From: Actinomycetota bacterium
GTDB taxonomy: Bacteria; Actinomycetota; Actinomycetes; S36-B12; UBA10799
DNA: 64,000 nucleotides
Direction of reading: 5' to 3'
NCBI GenBank assembly: GCA_020637055.1
Contig: JACJWR010000004.1
Coordinates: 226,841-290,840 of the forward strand
The notes beneath the pieces are model-generated. The model searched no databases and was not told where the DNA came from. It was given only the letters and a program-made list of their open reading frames with translations. The position numbers and the translations under genes are program-made. Within the stretch, counting starts at the first letter, position 1, and every line of letters starts with the position of its first letter. This document shows, one piece after another, positions 9,205 through 16,678 of this stretch.

Positions 9205-9651
9205 TCAGTGGGCCTCGGCGGCGGGTTCGACGAGTTCCATGAGCACTCCGCCGCAGTCCTTCGGATGGCAGAAATTGACCCGCGAGCCGGCGGTTCCACG
9301 CTTGGGTGCGTCGTACAACACACGCACACCTGCGCTGCGCAGAGTCTCGGCGGCCAGTTCGATGTCGGTGACCCGCAGCGCCATCTGTTGGATGCCCTCG
9401 CCGTTGCGGGCCAGGAACTTCCCGATCGGTGAGTCCTCACGCAGGGGTGCCAGCAGTTGGATGCAGGAGCCGGAGTCGCCGACCGCCATCATCGCCTCCC
9501 GGACGCCCTGTTCCTCGTTGACCTCCTCGTGGATCATCTCCATACCGAAGGCGCGGCGGTAGAAGGCGATCGCCGCATCCAGATCGGCGACAGCCAACCC
9601 GACGTGGTCGATGGCGGTGACGTAGGGGGCAACTTCGTTGGGGACGGTCAT
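9205..9651 (-). CDS. mce: methylmalonyl-CoA / ethylmalonyl-CoA epimerase
   Basis: A 148-residue VOC-fold protein that racemises 2-alkylmalonyl-CoA. IDHVGLAV supplies the first metal His, GIQQMALRV the middle ligand region and MELVEP the metal/catalytic Glu; RGTAGSRVNF and HPKDCGGV are conserved in actinobacterial members. The GIQQ form in place of the common GIHH is usual in this phylum as far as can be recalled. The start ATG has GGAGGAGC upstream. It lies just upstream of ccrA and diverges from the thiolase gene across a 138-bp shared promoter region. With Ccr it likely supplies the correct alkylmalonyl-CoA epimer. Confidence 0.9.
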   Translation of the reverse strand: MTVPNEVAPYVTAIDHVGLAVADLDAAIAFYRRAFGMEMIHEEVNEEQGVREAMMAVGDSGSCIQLLAPLREDSPIGKFLARNGEGIQQMALRVTDIELAAETLRSAGVRVLYDAPKRGTAGSRVNFCHPKDCGGVLMELVEPAAEAH

Positions 9652-9789
9652 GGCGGTGCTCCTCCAAGCGGTGTCAGGCGCAGGTTCGCTGCGCGCGTAT
9701 CACGAGTGCTCCGGGGCGGCGACGTGCGCCCTTCCCTTGCTCGTTATCGTTGCAGGCACACTTGTCCAGCCGTTCAGCGGAGGTCGTCC

Positions 9790-10980
9790 ATGTCCGGGAA
9801 TGTCATCGTTGCAGGCGCACGCACGCCCATGGGGCGCCTCCTTGGGTCACTCAAGTCGCGTTCCGCGGCCCAACTGGGCGGCGTGGCGATCGCCGGCGCC
9901 CTCGAGCGGGCGGGGGTGGCCCCCGACCAGGTCGACTACGTGATCATGGGTCATGTGCTGCAGGCCGGAACCGGTCAGATCACGGCCCGGCAGGCCGCCG
10001 TCGAGGCGGGCATCCCGATGAACGTGCCGGCGCTGACCATCAACAAGGTCTGCCTGTCGGGCATCGACGCCATCGCTCTGGCCGACCAACTCATCCGGGC
10101 CGGTGAGTTCGACATCGTCGTGGCCGGTGGCATGGAGTCCATGACCAACGCCCCGCACCTGCTGATGGGTTCCCGGGAGGGTGTGAAGTACGGCGACTGG
10201 AAGGCCATCGATTCGATGGCGTTCGACGGCCTCACCTGCGCCTTCGATCAGTGCGCCATGGGTGAATCGACCGAGCGCTACAACTCCCGCTACTCCTTCG
10301 GCCGGGCCGAGCAGGACGCCTTCGCGGCGGCCTCGCACCAGCGTGCCGCCGAGGCGCAGAAGGCCGGGGCGCTCGCCGAGGAGATCGTCCCGGTGGCGAT
10401 TCCGCAGCGCCGCGGGGAGCCGATCCTGGTCGAGGTGGACGAAGGGATCCGGCCGGAGACGACGGCCGAGTCGCTCGGGAAGCTGCGCCCGGCCTTCGCC
10501 AAGGAGGGCACGGTCACCGCCGGCAACGCCTCCCAGATCTCCGACGGTGCCGCGGCTGTTGTGGTGATGAGCAAGGCCAAGGCCGAGGAGCTCGGCTTGG
10601 AGTGGTTGGCCGAGATCGGCGCTCACGGCGTCGTCGCGGGACCGGACGCTTCCCTGCACCTGCAGCCGGCCGAGGCGATCCTGGCCGCCTGCGAGAAGCA
10701 GGGCATCACCCCGGCGGACCTCGACGTGCTCGAGATCAACGAGGCCTTCGCCGCCGTCGGCCTGGCCTCGACCGAGAAGCTTGGCGTCGACGCCGAGATC
10801 GTCAACGTCAACGGCGGCGCGATCGCGCTCGGCCACCCGCTGGGCATGTCCGGCGCCCGAATCGTGCTGAGCCTCGCGCTTGAACTCAAGCGGCGCGGTG
10901 GCGGCATCGGTGCGGCGGCCCTGTGCGGTGGCGGCGGCCAGGGCGATGCCCTGATCGTCACCGTTCCCGCCTCGGAGTAG
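9790..10980 (+). CDS. atoB: acetyl-CoA acetyltransferase (thiolase)
   Basis: A 396-residue degradative/biosynthetic thiolase that condenses two acetyl-CoA to acetoacetyl-CoA, or the reverse. The acyl-accepting Cys is in INKVCLSGID near residue 88, the His in NGGAIALGHPLGMSG and the second Cys in CGGGGQGDA. The ATG at 9790 has GGAGG six bases upstream. It is followed after two bases by meaB on the same strand. With the dehydrogenase at the left end, an enoyl-CoA hydratase and Ccr it would build C4 acyl-CoAs. Confidence 0.93.
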   Translation: MSGNVIVAGARTPMGRLLGSLKSRSAAQLGGVAIAGALERAGVAPDQVDYVIMGHVLQAGTGQITARQAAVEAGIPMNVPALTINKVCLSGIDAIALADQLIRAGEFDIVVAGGMESMTNAPHLLMGSREGVKYGDWKAIDSMAFDGLTCAFDQCAMGESTERYNSRYSFGRAEQDAFAAASHQRAAEAQKAGALAEEIVPVAIPQRRGEPILVEVDEGIRPETTAESLGKLRPAFAKEGTVTAGNASQISDGAAAVVVMSKAKAEELGLEWLAEIGAHGVVAGPDASLHLQPAEAILAACEKQGITPADLDVLEINEAFAAVGLASTEKLGVDAEIVNVNGGAIALGHPLGMSGARIVLSLALELKRRGGGIGAAALCGGGGQGDALIVTVPASE

Positions 10981-10982
10981 CC

Positions 10983-11936
10983 ATGGCGAGGTCCGCCGAT
11001 GTACCGGACCTGGTGAGTCGGGCGCGCAACGGAGAACCCCGGGCGGTCGCCCGACTCATCTCGATGGTCGAGGATTCCTCGCCGCAGTTGCGCGAGGTCG
11101 CCGCTACCCTCGCGCCGCACGTCGGCCGCGCGCACATCGTGGGGTTGACCGGTGCCCCCGGCGTGGGCAAGTCGACGACGACTTCCGCTTTGGTGGCGGC
11201 CTATCGCGCCGCGGGCAAGCGAGTCGGGGTGTTGGCGGTCGATCCGTCGTCGCCGTTCTCCGGGGGTGCGTTGCTTGGGGACCGGATCCGGATGCAGGAG
11301 CATGCGCTGGATCCGGATGTGTTCATCCGATCTATGGCATCGCGCGGGCACCTGGGGGGTTTGGCATGGTCGACCCCGCAGGCGCTGCGCGTCCTCGACG
11401 GGGCCGGATGCGACGTCATCCTGGTGGAAACCGTCGGAGTGGGCCAGTCTGAGGTCGAGGTGATCGGGGTCGCCGACACGGTGGTGGTGCTGCTGGCACC
11501 TGGCATGGGTGACGGGATCCAGGCCGCGAAGGCCGGAATCCTGGAGATCGGCGATGTTTTCGCAGTCAACAAGGCCGACCGCGACGGCGCGGACGCCACA
11601 GCTCGGGAGTTGCGCCACATGATCGGACTCGGCGAGCGGCTCGCGGGAGCCTGGCGGCCACCGGTGCTGAAGATGGTCGCCGCTCGGGGCGAGGGCATCG
11701 ACGAGTTGGTGGCGGCCATCGAGAAACATCGCCTGTGGGCCATTGAATCCGGTGCCGGGTTGGTGCGTCGCGAGCGGCGTGCGGCGGAGGAGATCGAGGC
11801 GCTGGCGGTGGAAGCCGTGCGGCGGCGATTGGTCGCCGATCCGGCCGTGCTCGGTGGTTTGGCTGCCGATGTGGCCGCCGGCCTGGAAGATCCCTACCAG
11901 GCAGCCGATCGGTTGCTGGCGGCCGGCGGCGTCTGA
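10983..11936 (+). CDS. meaB: MeaB-family G-protein chaperone of B12 acyl-CoA mutase
   Basis: A 317-residue GTPase with Walker A GAPGVGKSTTT, the family motif VETVGVGQSE, and NKAD for guanine recognition. MeaB/ArgK proteins gate adenosylcobalamin loading and protect B12-dependent acyl-CoA mutases. It starts two bases after the thiolase stop, so the pair is an operon. Its natural partner, the mutase at 14.9 kb, is on the same strand but separated by about 3 kb of opposite-strand toxin remnants. That arrangement suggests the two were once closer. Confidence 0.92.
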   Translation: MARSADVPDLVSRARNGEPRAVARLISMVEDSSPQLREVAATLAPHVGRAHIVGLTGAPGVGKSTTTSALVAAYRAAGKRVGVLAVDPSSPFSGGALLGDRIRMQEHALDPDVFIRSMASRGHLGGLAWSTPQALRVLDGAGCDVILVETVGVGQSEVEVIGVADTVVVLLAPGMGDGIQAAKAGILEIGDVFAVNKADRDGADATARELRHMIGLGERLAGAWRPPVLKMVAARGEGIDELVAAIEKHRLWAIESGAGLVRRERRAAEEIEALAVEAVRRRLVADPAVLGGLAADVAAGLEDPYQAADRLLAAGGV

Positions 11937-12072
11937 GGTCAGACGGGCCCATCGGAGGCGACCCAGATGGGTGAAACGCATCATCATGGTGATATCTCCA
12001 GTGTTGGGAAGGGAGCCTGCACCCGCGTTGGGCAGGCCAGCCCCGCGCAGGTATGGGGAAGTTCCATGGCAA

Positions 12073-12104
12073 GACCCCGCCAGCCACAACGGCTGCGGGG
12101 CTTC
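12073..12104 (-). terminator. hairpin copy A, shared by the two toxin-immunity modules
   Basis: Stem CCCCGCCAGCC (12075-12085), loop ACAAC, stem GGCTGCGGGG (12091-12100), with one bulged C. On the minus strand it lies about 20 bases after the stop of the 80-residue immunity-like gene and is followed by TCTTG, so it looks like that gene's terminator. About 41 bp including flanks recur at 13259-13299 with two mismatches. Confidence 0.6.
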
Positions 12105-12122
12105 GGGGAGGCGCTGCTGCGG

Positions 12123-12365
12123 CTAGGAAATGCCAGCTTCGTCGAGCAAGTAGCCGCGGCCAAGCCGGCGGAAACTGGCCGCCAAGTTCGGGGTCGGCTG
12201 GTTGGAGGCCAGCCAGGCCCTGATGGCCTTGTCCTGGGTGGCGACGTCCGCGTCCAGCACACCCAACCGGTGCACCAGGAACTGAAGCACCTGAGGCGGG
12301 CGTGGCGTGCCGTCGTATGGGACGCCGATCATGTCGTCTCTTAGTGCTGGCGAGAGTTTGGGCAT
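12123..12365 (-). CDS. putative immunity protein of the ART-toxin module
   Basis: An 80-residue protein of no recognised family, with the ordinary composition of a soluble helical protein. Recognisable stretches are MPKLSPALRDDMIGVPYDG and LASNQPTPNLAASFRRLGRG. Its ATG overlaps the last base of the TGA of the ADP-ribosyltransferase-like remnant (TGATG), so translation would be coupled to the toxin tail. This position, immediately after a toxin tail and before a hairpin, repeats exactly in the second module. The immunity assignment is by position only. It appears intact while its toxin is broken, as expected of a gene kept or lost last. Confidence 0.5.
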   Translation of the reverse strand: MPKLSPALRDDMIGVPYDGTPRPPQVLQFLVHRLGVLDADVATQDKAIRAWLASNQPTPNLAASFRRLGRGYLLDEAGIS

Positions 12366-13100
12366 CACCACCACACCTCCACGTCAACCACCGGTACATC
12401 ACCAGAGTAGTCCGCCGGCCTGGCGATGAGGAGGTTTGCGTCCGCTGGCATGAGGATTTCGCCTTGGTAGCGCAATCGCGGATCGCCGACCCCTGCGACC
12501 CAGGCTGCTGGGGATGTCTCGCGCAGGCGCACGCGCATCAGCAGCGGCCGGCTGCCGGACGCAAACTCAGCCTCAGCGACCTTGCGCTTCAATGGTCGTA
12601 ACCAACAGGGCCCTGGAGGCGGCGGAGCTCCCACGCTCGATGGACGATAACAACGTGGATCAGTTGCGCAGGCCGCGGAACAGAGTGACTCCGGGTGTGA
12701 TCCGTCCGAACACGAACGCTTCAAGCACATCGTCTAGCCCGTCTGGGGCCTGATCGCTCAACCCGCGTAGGAATGCTGGATCTTCTCGTAGAACCGGTCG
12801 GTCTTCTGCCACTCCTTCAGCGCCGTGCGCTGGGCGCTTCGGTCAGGTCGCGCGCCCATTGCTCGAAGGCTGTGTCCATTGCGGCCATGGCGGGCGGCTC
12901 GACGGGCTCGGCCGGTGTCAGCAATGGACGGGTGGGGATGGCCCGCCGCTGGCGCCGCCGGTTTCCGCGACGGGCCTACCCGCGGCTACCGCTGGCTAGT
13001 TCCCGCGAGGTGCGCTTGCGGGTCGGGATGGTTGAGGCGCTTCAGTGACGCCGAGGTTGCGGTATTTGGACAGGTCGCAGCGGGCGCCTGCGCGGGGATG
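12365..13100 (-). pseudogene. orphan toxin tail: MuF-linker remnant plus ADP-ribosyltransferase-like domain, frameshifted
   Basis: Read right to left, the minus strand begins with a linker CDLSKYRNLGVTE (13040-13080) and then, in changing frames, ALKEWQKTDRFYEK (near 12800), APDGLDDVLEAFVFGRITPG with TLFRGLRN (about 12664-12763), LLVTTIEAQ (about 12585-12610) and a last open piece VAEAEFASGSRPLLMRVRL ... YQGEILMPADANL (12368-12585). FRGL, TT-x-E/VAEAEFA and YQGEILMP match in order the R, STS-like and E motifs of ADP-ribosyltransferase toxins. At least two frameshifts and one stop break it. The classic E-x-E is reduced to a single clear Glu. No MuF domain precedes the linker, so this is an orphan module. 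The toxin class is a motif-level inference. Confidence 0.55.
13050..13077 (-). repeat. linker repeat copy 1 (toxin junction)
   Basis: 28 bp identical to 14134-14161; the match continues with one or two mismatches for about 38 bp. On the minus strand it encodes DLSKYRNLG, the junction between conserved head domain and variable toxin tail. Confidence 0.85.
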
Positions 13101-13258
13101 CTGGCGCCAGCGGACTGGACGGGATCGACTGCGAAGGCCAGCCACGGGAGGCCGGCAGGGTGGCTGAATCGGATGGTCATGCGAGTTTCCCTCCGTCACG
13201 GGGGATAGACGACGTCCCCATCACGGGGACCGGACAAGCATGTGAAGACATGCGGTCA

Positions 13259-13299
13259 TGGCAAAACCCCGCCAGCCACAACGGCTGCGGGACTTCGAG
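13259..13299 (-). terminator. hairpin copy B, shared by the two toxin-immunity modules
   Basis: Stem CCCCGCCAGCC (13267-13277), loop ACAAC, stem GGCTGCGGGA (13283-13292). On the minus strand it lies about 20 bases after the stop of the 87-residue immunity-like gene and is followed by TTTTG, a better terminator than copy A. It is nearly identical to 12064-12104. Confidence 0.65.
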
Positions 13300-13311
13300 G
13301 TGTGGGGTCAG

Positions 13312-13575
13312 CTAGGCCAGCACCGGGTCGGTGCGGGAGATGCGGCGGCGGACTGCACTGGCGATGTCGCTCGGCGAGCGTTCAGGGTGGGTGTAGATGG
13401 TGCCGATCCACGTGTCGTGTGCAGCTGCCGACTCGAACACAACGATGGCGACGTAGACACCTGCTTCGTCCTGGAACCAGAACTCGTCCGGGTCACCCGT
13501 GGGCGTCATGCCATGGGCGGCGGCGAAGGCCTTGATATCGGCGGCCTGCACAGTCAACTGCGACGGCTTGTTCAC
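13312..13575 (-). CDS. putative immunity protein of the nuclease-toxin module
   Basis: An 87-residue acidic soluble protein beginning with GTG at 13575 (VNKPSQLTVQAADIKAF), with PDEFWFQDEAGVYVAIVVF and SPSDIASAVRRRISRTDP further on. GGGAGG lies seven bases before the start. The GTG overlaps the TGA of the upstream toxin tail (GTGA). No family was recognised. Small size, coupling to a toxin tail and a following hairpin make it a candidate immunity gene by position. It seems intact. Confidence 0.55.
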   Translation of the reverse strand: MNKPSQLTVQAADIKAFAAAHGMTPTGDPDEFWFQDEAGVYVAIVVFESAAAHDTWIGTIYTHPERSPSDIASAVRRRISRTDPVLA

Positions 13576-14602
13576 TGCGGGCCTCCCTTCACCCAGTAGC
13601 ACCAATCCTCACCCTCAGTATGACCGATCAGTAGCACGTGGTCCACCCTGTCGCCACGACCATGGGAACCCATTGCACGCTCGAGTTTCAGCAAGAGTTG
13701 GTCGCGGGTCTGGTCCAGCACCTCGCGGCTATCGAAGATGACGACGTCTGCCTTCTCCGCGCCGTCTGCGAGCAGCTCGCTCCAGCGGGCCGCATTCGCG
13801 GACGTCGGCGTCTTCAGATCGACGGTGAGGCGAAGCGCATCCCAAACAGCGTCCGGTCGCCGCGATTCCCCGTGTGCCGCCTTCACGGAGCGCAGGAAGA
13901 CGCCTGCTACACGGCGAAGGAATCTGGCGGCTGACTTCTCTTTCTCCAACTCGTAGAACTTGTCTGGCTTCCGCTTCGGAGCGACGTACTTGTGGCCCGC
14001 TGCAATTGGTTCCTCGTATCCGGGAGGTTCGGGGCTTCCCTCCGGCCGCTTGGCCCTGGCGGCGGCGTCTTGGATGCGGGCGACTTGGATAAGCCGTGGG
14101 GTGACCCATTCCAGTGGGGGGCGGGTCGGTGATGCCGAGGTTGCGGTATTTGGACAGGTCGTAGCGGTGTTCCCGGGCCTTGACCCGGTTGCTGACGGTG
14201 CGTGCGGCGTCGGCGGGGTCGGTGCGGATGTCGGTGCGGCGGTCGAATCGTGTTTCCAGTTCGGCGCGGCACTTGCAGTGGCGGTGGTAGTTGGACTTGC
14301 CGCGCGCGGTCTTCGCGGTGGTCTTCGACTTGTAGACGGCGCCGCGGGTGGCGAGCATGAGGCACCACGGGCAGGCGCCGGATTCGGGGACGCGGCGCCA
14401 GGCGGAGAAGCCCACAGTGTCAGCCGGCCAGGACGCGGTCGAGGGACACGTTGCGCATGGCCTCGTGGGCTTCGGTGCCGAAGATGCCGATTAGATAGTT
14501 CAGCCCGTACACCATGGCCTCGGAGACGTCGACTCCTTGGCTGATGCGCCACAGCACGATGATCGGCGCCCGGCGCAGCGCGGGCGCGGCGGCCTCCGCG
14601 CC
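13572..14602 (-). pseudogene. MuF-type phage head protein fused to PD-(D/E)XK-like nuclease toxin tail, truncated and frameshifted
   Basis: Three minus-strand frames give one protein. First VLWRISQGVDVSEAMVYGLN (about 14420-14580), then SGACPWCLMLATRGAVYKS and NYHRHCKCRAE (C-x2-C, H and C-x-C region of MuF head-morphogenesis proteins, about 14270-14400), then the linker YDLSKYRNLGITD. One base out in a run of six C (14116-14121 as G on +) the frame continues as LEWVTPRLIQ to the tail with RRPDAVWDALRLTVDLKTPT, a P-D...D-x-K pattern of PD-(D/E)XK nucleases such as CdiA-type tRNase tails. A stop near 14603 cuts off the N-terminus. MuF-toxin fusions are known polymorphic toxins of temperate phages. 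The nuclease assignment is tentative. Confidence 0.65.
14134..14161 (-). repeat. linker repeat copy 2 (toxin junction)
   Basis: 28 bp identical to 13050-13077, encoding DLSKYRNLG between the MuF Cys/His region and the nuclease tail. Sequences on the tail side of the two copies are unrelated. Confidence 0.85.
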
Positions 14603-14911
14603 TCAGCACACCCCATCAGTCTGTGTACCGTGGCCGAGTGCCGTGCACGCACAGTGCGGGATGCCCAAACCGTGGATGCGGCAGCCGTACCTTGACGCAG
14701 CCCAGACGCTGTTTTCCGTGCGCATGCCGAGCAAGACCAAGTACATCGTCCGCCGAAGTGAACGAGCCGCGATGCACTTCAAGCGTCGCTGTGTGCGGGC
14801 GTGCAACGTCAACTCACACGATCGCGAGGCACCTCTGCGTCGACACTGGCGAGCAACCAGGGGGTGAACGGTCCCAAGGCACCCTCGACGGTCACGGACT
14901 ACCCTGGGCCT
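14603..14911. other. non-coding gap between toxin remnant and mutase
   Basis: No convincing gene, tRNA, inverted terminal repeat or phage attachment site is visible in these 309 bases. Open frames here have a composition unlike neighbouring genes. The right end carries the leaderless -10 box of the mutase. This may be decayed phage DNA. Confidence 0.5.
14900..14905 (+). promoter_or_regulatory. candidate leaderless -10 box (TACCCT) of the mutase
   Basis: TACCCT lies six bases before the ATG at 14912 and there is no Shine-Dalgarno. The mutase may therefore have its own promoter, independent of meaB. Confidence 0.45.
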
Positions 14912-16624
14912 ATGGATGCCGAGGAGATTGATCGCGGCCGGCAACGTTGGGCCCGCCGGTATGAAGAAGCGCGGACCCGTGGCCGGGTCCGGGATGCCGA
15001 CTACACGACCCTCAGCGGGTTGGAAGTGGCGCCGGTCTACGGCCCGCCGGCCGGCACCGCGTATCCCGGCTTCGAGCGCATCGGTTGGCCGGGCGAGTAC
15101 CCCTACACCCGCGGTCTGCACGCGACCGGCTACCGCGGCAAGACCTGGACGATCCGGCAGTTCGCCGGATTCGGCAACGCCCGCCAGACCAACGAGCGCT
15201 ACCGGATGATCTTGGCCACCGGCGGCGACGGGCTGTCCGTGGCCTTCGACATGCCGACCCTCATGGGTCGGGATTCCGACGATCCGCTGGCCCTCGGCGA
15301 GGTCGGGCACTGCGGCGTCGCGATCGACTCCGCCGCCGACATGGACGTGCTGTTCGACGGAATCCCGCTCGGTGAGACGACGACCTCCATGACCATCTCC
15401 GGCCCCGCGGTGCCGATCTTCTGCATGTACGTGGTGGCCGCCGAACGGCAAGGGTTCGCGCCCGCCCAACTCGACGGCACCCTGCAGACCGATATCTACA
15501 AGGAATACATCGCGCAGAAGGAGTGGCTGTTCGGCCCGGAGGCGCATCTGCGGCTGATCGGTGACCTGATGGCCTACGTGGATGCCGAGATGCCCAGGTA
15601 CAAGCCGCTGAGCGTCTCCGGCTACCACATTCGGGAGGCCGGCGCGACGGCCGCACAGGAGTTGGCCTTCACCCTGGCCGATGGGTTCGCCTACGTGGAA
15701 TTGGGGAAGTCCCGCGGATTGGACGTCGACTCGTTCGCCCCCGGACTGTCCTTCTTCTTCGACGCCCACGTCGACTTCTTCGAGGAGATCGCCAAGTTCC
15801 GCGCCGCCCGGCGCATCTGGGCGCGTTGGTTGCGCGACGTCTACGGCGCCACCGACGAACGGGCCATGTGGCTGCGATTCCACACCCAGACCGCCGGAGT
15901 TTCGCTCACCGGTGCCCAACCGTTCAACAACGTCGTCCGCACCGCCATCGAAGCGCTCGCCGGCGTGCTCGGCGGCACCAACTCGCTGCACACCAACGCC
16001 CTCGATGAGGTCCTCGCCCTACCCACCGAACAAGCCGCCGAGATCGCGCTGCGGACCCAACAGGTGATCATGGCTGAGACCGGGGTGACGAACGTCGCGG
16101 ATCCCCTGGGCGGGTCCTGGTACCTCGAGGCGCTGACGGATCGAATCGAGGCCGAAGCCGAGGAGATCTTCGCGAAGATCCTGAAGATGGGTGGCGGCAC
16201 CGAAGGTGTCACGCACCCGATCGGGCCGATGACCGCAGGAATCCTGCGCGGCATCGAAGACGGCTGGTTCACCGGTGAGATCGCCGATTCGTCGTTCGCT
16301 TTCCAGCAGGCGATCGAGGATGGCCGCAAGCACCAGGTGGGCGTCACCGTCCAGACCGACACCGTCACCGAGCCGCTGGAGATCCTGCGGATCAGTCACG
16401 AGGTGGAGCGGGCGCAGGTCCAGCAACTCGCCAGCCGGCGGCTGGCGCGGAACGAGGAGGGGGTGCAGTCGGCGCTGATGCGACTGACGCACGCCGCCGC
16501 CTACACCGACGACAACCTGGTGCCGGCCATCCTGGATGCAGCCCGGGCCGAGGCGACGCTGGGCGAGATCTGCGGCGTGCTGCGCGACGTGTGGGGCGAA
16601 TACCGCGAACCCGCTCGGATCTGA
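14912..16624 (+). CDS. icmA: B12-dependent acyl-CoA mutase large subunit, isobutyryl-CoA mutase type
   Basis: This 570-residue protein is the TIM-barrel large subunit of an adenosylcobalamin acyl-CoA mutase, without the C-terminal cobalamin-binding domain. In methylmalonyl-CoA mutase the substrate carboxylate is bound by Tyr (TIRQYAGF) and Arg (KEFMVR). Here the same places read TIRQFAGFG and KEYIAQKEW. Phe and Gln are the residues of isobutyryl-CoA mutase IcmA, whose length also matches. It likely interconverts n-butyryl-CoA and isobutyryl-CoA with a separate small B12 subunit that is not in the window. SGYHIREAGATA and FGGTNSLHTNA-like motifs are conserved (here LGGTNSLHTN). The start is chosen by the leaderless -10 box and by homology beginning there. 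Confidence 0.88.
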   Translation: MDAEEIDRGRQRWARRYEEARTRGRVRDADYTTLSGLEVAPVYGPPAGTAYPGFERIGWPGEYPYTRGLHATGYRGKTWTIRQFAGFGNARQTNERYRMILATGGDGLSVAFDMPTLMGRDSDDPLALGEVGHCGVAIDSAADMDVLFDGIPLGETTTSMTISGPAVPIFCMYVVAAERQGFAPAQLDGTLQTDIYKEYIAQKEWLFGPEAHLRLIGDLMAYVDAEMPRYKPLSVSGYHIREAGATAAQELAFTLADGFAYVELGKSRGLDVDSFAPGLSFFFDAHVDFFEEIAKFRAARRIWARWLRDVYGATDERAMWLRFHTQTAGVSLTGAQPFNNVVRTAIEALAGVLGGTNSLHTNALDEVLALPTEQAAEIALRTQQVIMAETGVTNVADPLGGSWYLEALTDRIEAEAEEIFAKILKMGGGTEGVTHPIGPMTAGILRGIEDGWFTGEIADSSFAFQQAIEDGRKHQVGVTVQTDTVTEPLEILRISHEVERAQVQQLASRRLARNEEGVQSALMRLTHAAAYTDDNLVPAILDAARAEATLGEICGVLRDVWGEYREPARI

Positions 16625-16678
16625 CCCCCGGCCGACCGTCGGCGGCGCGAACTGCCGCGGTGATGCCAGAATGGGCCC

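Noticed and set aside
13261..13300. Hairpin repeats as a CRISPR or insertion-sequence end
   Set aside because: Only two copies, about 1.2 kb apart, with no spacer array or transposase; position after two genes fits terminators better.
14514..14867. Open frame on + strand of about 118 codons before the mutase
   Set aside because: Composition is unlike neighbouring genes, no ribosome site or recognisable domain, and it overlaps the MuF remnant on the other strand.
14603..14911. Possible tRNA attachment site for the phage remnant
   Set aside because: No cloverleaf, TTC arm or CCA end could be drawn in this stretch or next to meaB.
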